A stretch of DNA of 5,907 nucleotides from Planctomycetota bacterium (lineage in GTDB: Bacteria; Planctomycetota; PLA2). Below are positions 5,549-5,907 of the stretch, piece after piece. The notes under the pieces are model-generated. The model was not told where the DNA came from, ran no database searches, and was given only the letters and a program-made list of their open reading frames with translations. Position numbers and translations under genes: made by a program. Location: NCBI GenBank assembly GCA_023150495.1, contig JAKLKT010000217.1, positions 1,329 to 7,235 of the forward strand, in the 5' to 3' direction. Position 1 is the first letter of the stretch; every line of letters starts with the position of its first letter.

Positions 5549-5907
5549 ACGCCTGAGCCGCTCGATGGCGTCGCGGGCCTCGCGCGCGCTCGGGGCCCCG
5601 GGGGCCCCGTTCGCGAGGCTCTCGAGGAGCACGACCGCCTCCCGCGAGCCGATCTCCTCGAGCACGCGGATCGCGCGGACGAAGCGGAGGACCTCGGGGT
5701 CCGGTTCGGGCGGCGGCTCCCCGGCGAGGAGGATCGCGATCCGCCTCCGCGCCTCGGCCGACGACGGCTGGCGCGCCGCCGCCTTCAGCTGCGGCCGCGC
5801 TACCTCGCCGAGCGAGCGCAGGCGGGCGTGGGCGATCGACCGCGCCTCCGCGGAGTCGGACTCGAGCGCGCGGATCCATGCGGCGATCGCGTCGGGCGCG
5901 TCGGGCG
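5540..5907 (-). CDS. C-terminal part of a HEAT/WD40-associated helical protein (partial, start outside window)
   Basis: Seen: an open minus-strand frame enters from the right edge and ends at TAG 5540-5542. It gives 121 residues with strongly helical, Ala/Arg/Leu/Glu-rich composition. Residues 6-45 of the visible part (DAIAAWIRALESDSAEARS, then LGEVARPQL) look like one HEAT-like helix pair. SSAEARRRIAILLAG (48-62) follows, then a Pro/Glu linker (EPPPEPDP). The end is FVRAIRVLEEIGSREAVVLL (75-94), with NGAPGA and a final helix REARDAIERL. From memory, this closing module (RAVEVLE-IGTPEAR-LLE-LA-GAPGA-L-EA-AALERL in relatives) ends many WD40-repeat proteins of Planctomycetota. Expected role: protein-interaction scaffold. 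The upstream domains cannot be seen. Its stop overlaps the reductase stop. Frame and family likeness are good; the whole-protein function is open. Confidence 0.8.
   Translation of the reverse strand, partial: PDAPDAIAAWIRALESDSAEARSIAHARLRSLGEVARPQLKAAARQPSSAEARRRIAILLAGEPPPEPDPEVLRFVRAIRVLEEIGSREAVVLLESLANGAPGAPSAREARDAIERLRRAR
5592..5609. repeat. Tandem 9-bp repeat GGGGCCCCG x2 within the helical-protein gene
   Basis: Two exact adjacent copies lie at 5592-5600 and 5601-5609. On the minus strand they encode the GAPGAP stretch. The block is strongly self-complementary and could form a tight hairpin. Relatives also have GAPGA here as I recall it, so codon choice at a conserved motif, not an expansion, is the likely cause. 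Confidence 0.5.

Noticed and set aside
4419..5879. A 486-codon open frame on the minus strand, opposite the reductase.
   Set aside because: It is codon-aligned antisense to a reductase with full family motifs. It also conflicts with the helical-protein frame, which has recognisable sequence.
1..5907. A defence, biosynthetic or mobile system spanning the window.
   Set aside because: The genes are a surface lipoprotein, two common metabolic enzymes and a helical-repeat protein on mixed strands. I found no transposase, integrase, nuclease, toxin or CRISPR-like repeat, and no tRNA fold.

Overview
The window is very GC-rich bacterial DNA. Codons end almost always in G or C, and Shine-Dalgarno-like sequences precede the three visible gene starts. 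It holds four protein genes and no RNA gene, mobile element or CRISPR array. The most lineage-informative gene is the one at the right edge. Its C-terminal helical module is one I associate with large WD40/HEAT-type proteins of Planctomycetota and some neighbouring environmental phyla. The TIG-domain lipoprotein at the left edge would suit Planctomycetota, Myxococcota or a similar high-GC lineage. The taxonomy is therefore only a suggestion.

Layout, left to right. (1) 1..2482, minus strand: the first 827 codons of a large secreted lipoprotein whose C-terminus lies outside the window. It has a lipoprotein signal peptide, a regulatory-like beta domain, a helical segment, two IPT/TIG domains, and at least three degenerate copies of a beta-rich unit I do not recognise. 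(2) 2483..2787: a 305-base gap with the lipoprotein gene's leader, an inverted repeat and a possible terminator for the next gene. (3) 2788..4455, minus strand: a complete ACSF2-like acyl-CoA synthetase of the AMP-forming (ANL) superfamily. (4) 4456..4532: a 77-base divergent promoter region with a very strong G-quadruplex motif. (5) 4533..5543, plus strand: a complete zinc-independent medium-chain reductase of the quinone-oxidoreductase-like type. (6) 5540..5907, minus strand: the last 121 codons of the HEAT/WD40-associated protein. It converges on the reductase, and the two stop codons overlap in a palindromic CTAG.

The two edge genes have no stop or no start inside the window, so they are easily missed. 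The long open frames directly opposite the first three genes (122..2896 plus, 2467..4914 plus, 4419..5879 minus) are codon-aligned antisense shadows and not genes.

How the genes relate. The acyl-CoA synthetase and the reductase start 77 bases apart in opposite directions, so they may share control and could serve acyl or enone metabolism; this is inference. The lipoprotein points the same way as the synthetase but lies 305 bases downstream with its own leader, so it is probably transcribed separately. I see no defence system, biosynthetic cluster or other new multi-gene system. The most unusual items are the repeated C-terminal unit of the lipoprotein, the G-quadruplex motif in the divergent promoter, and the shared palindromic stop.
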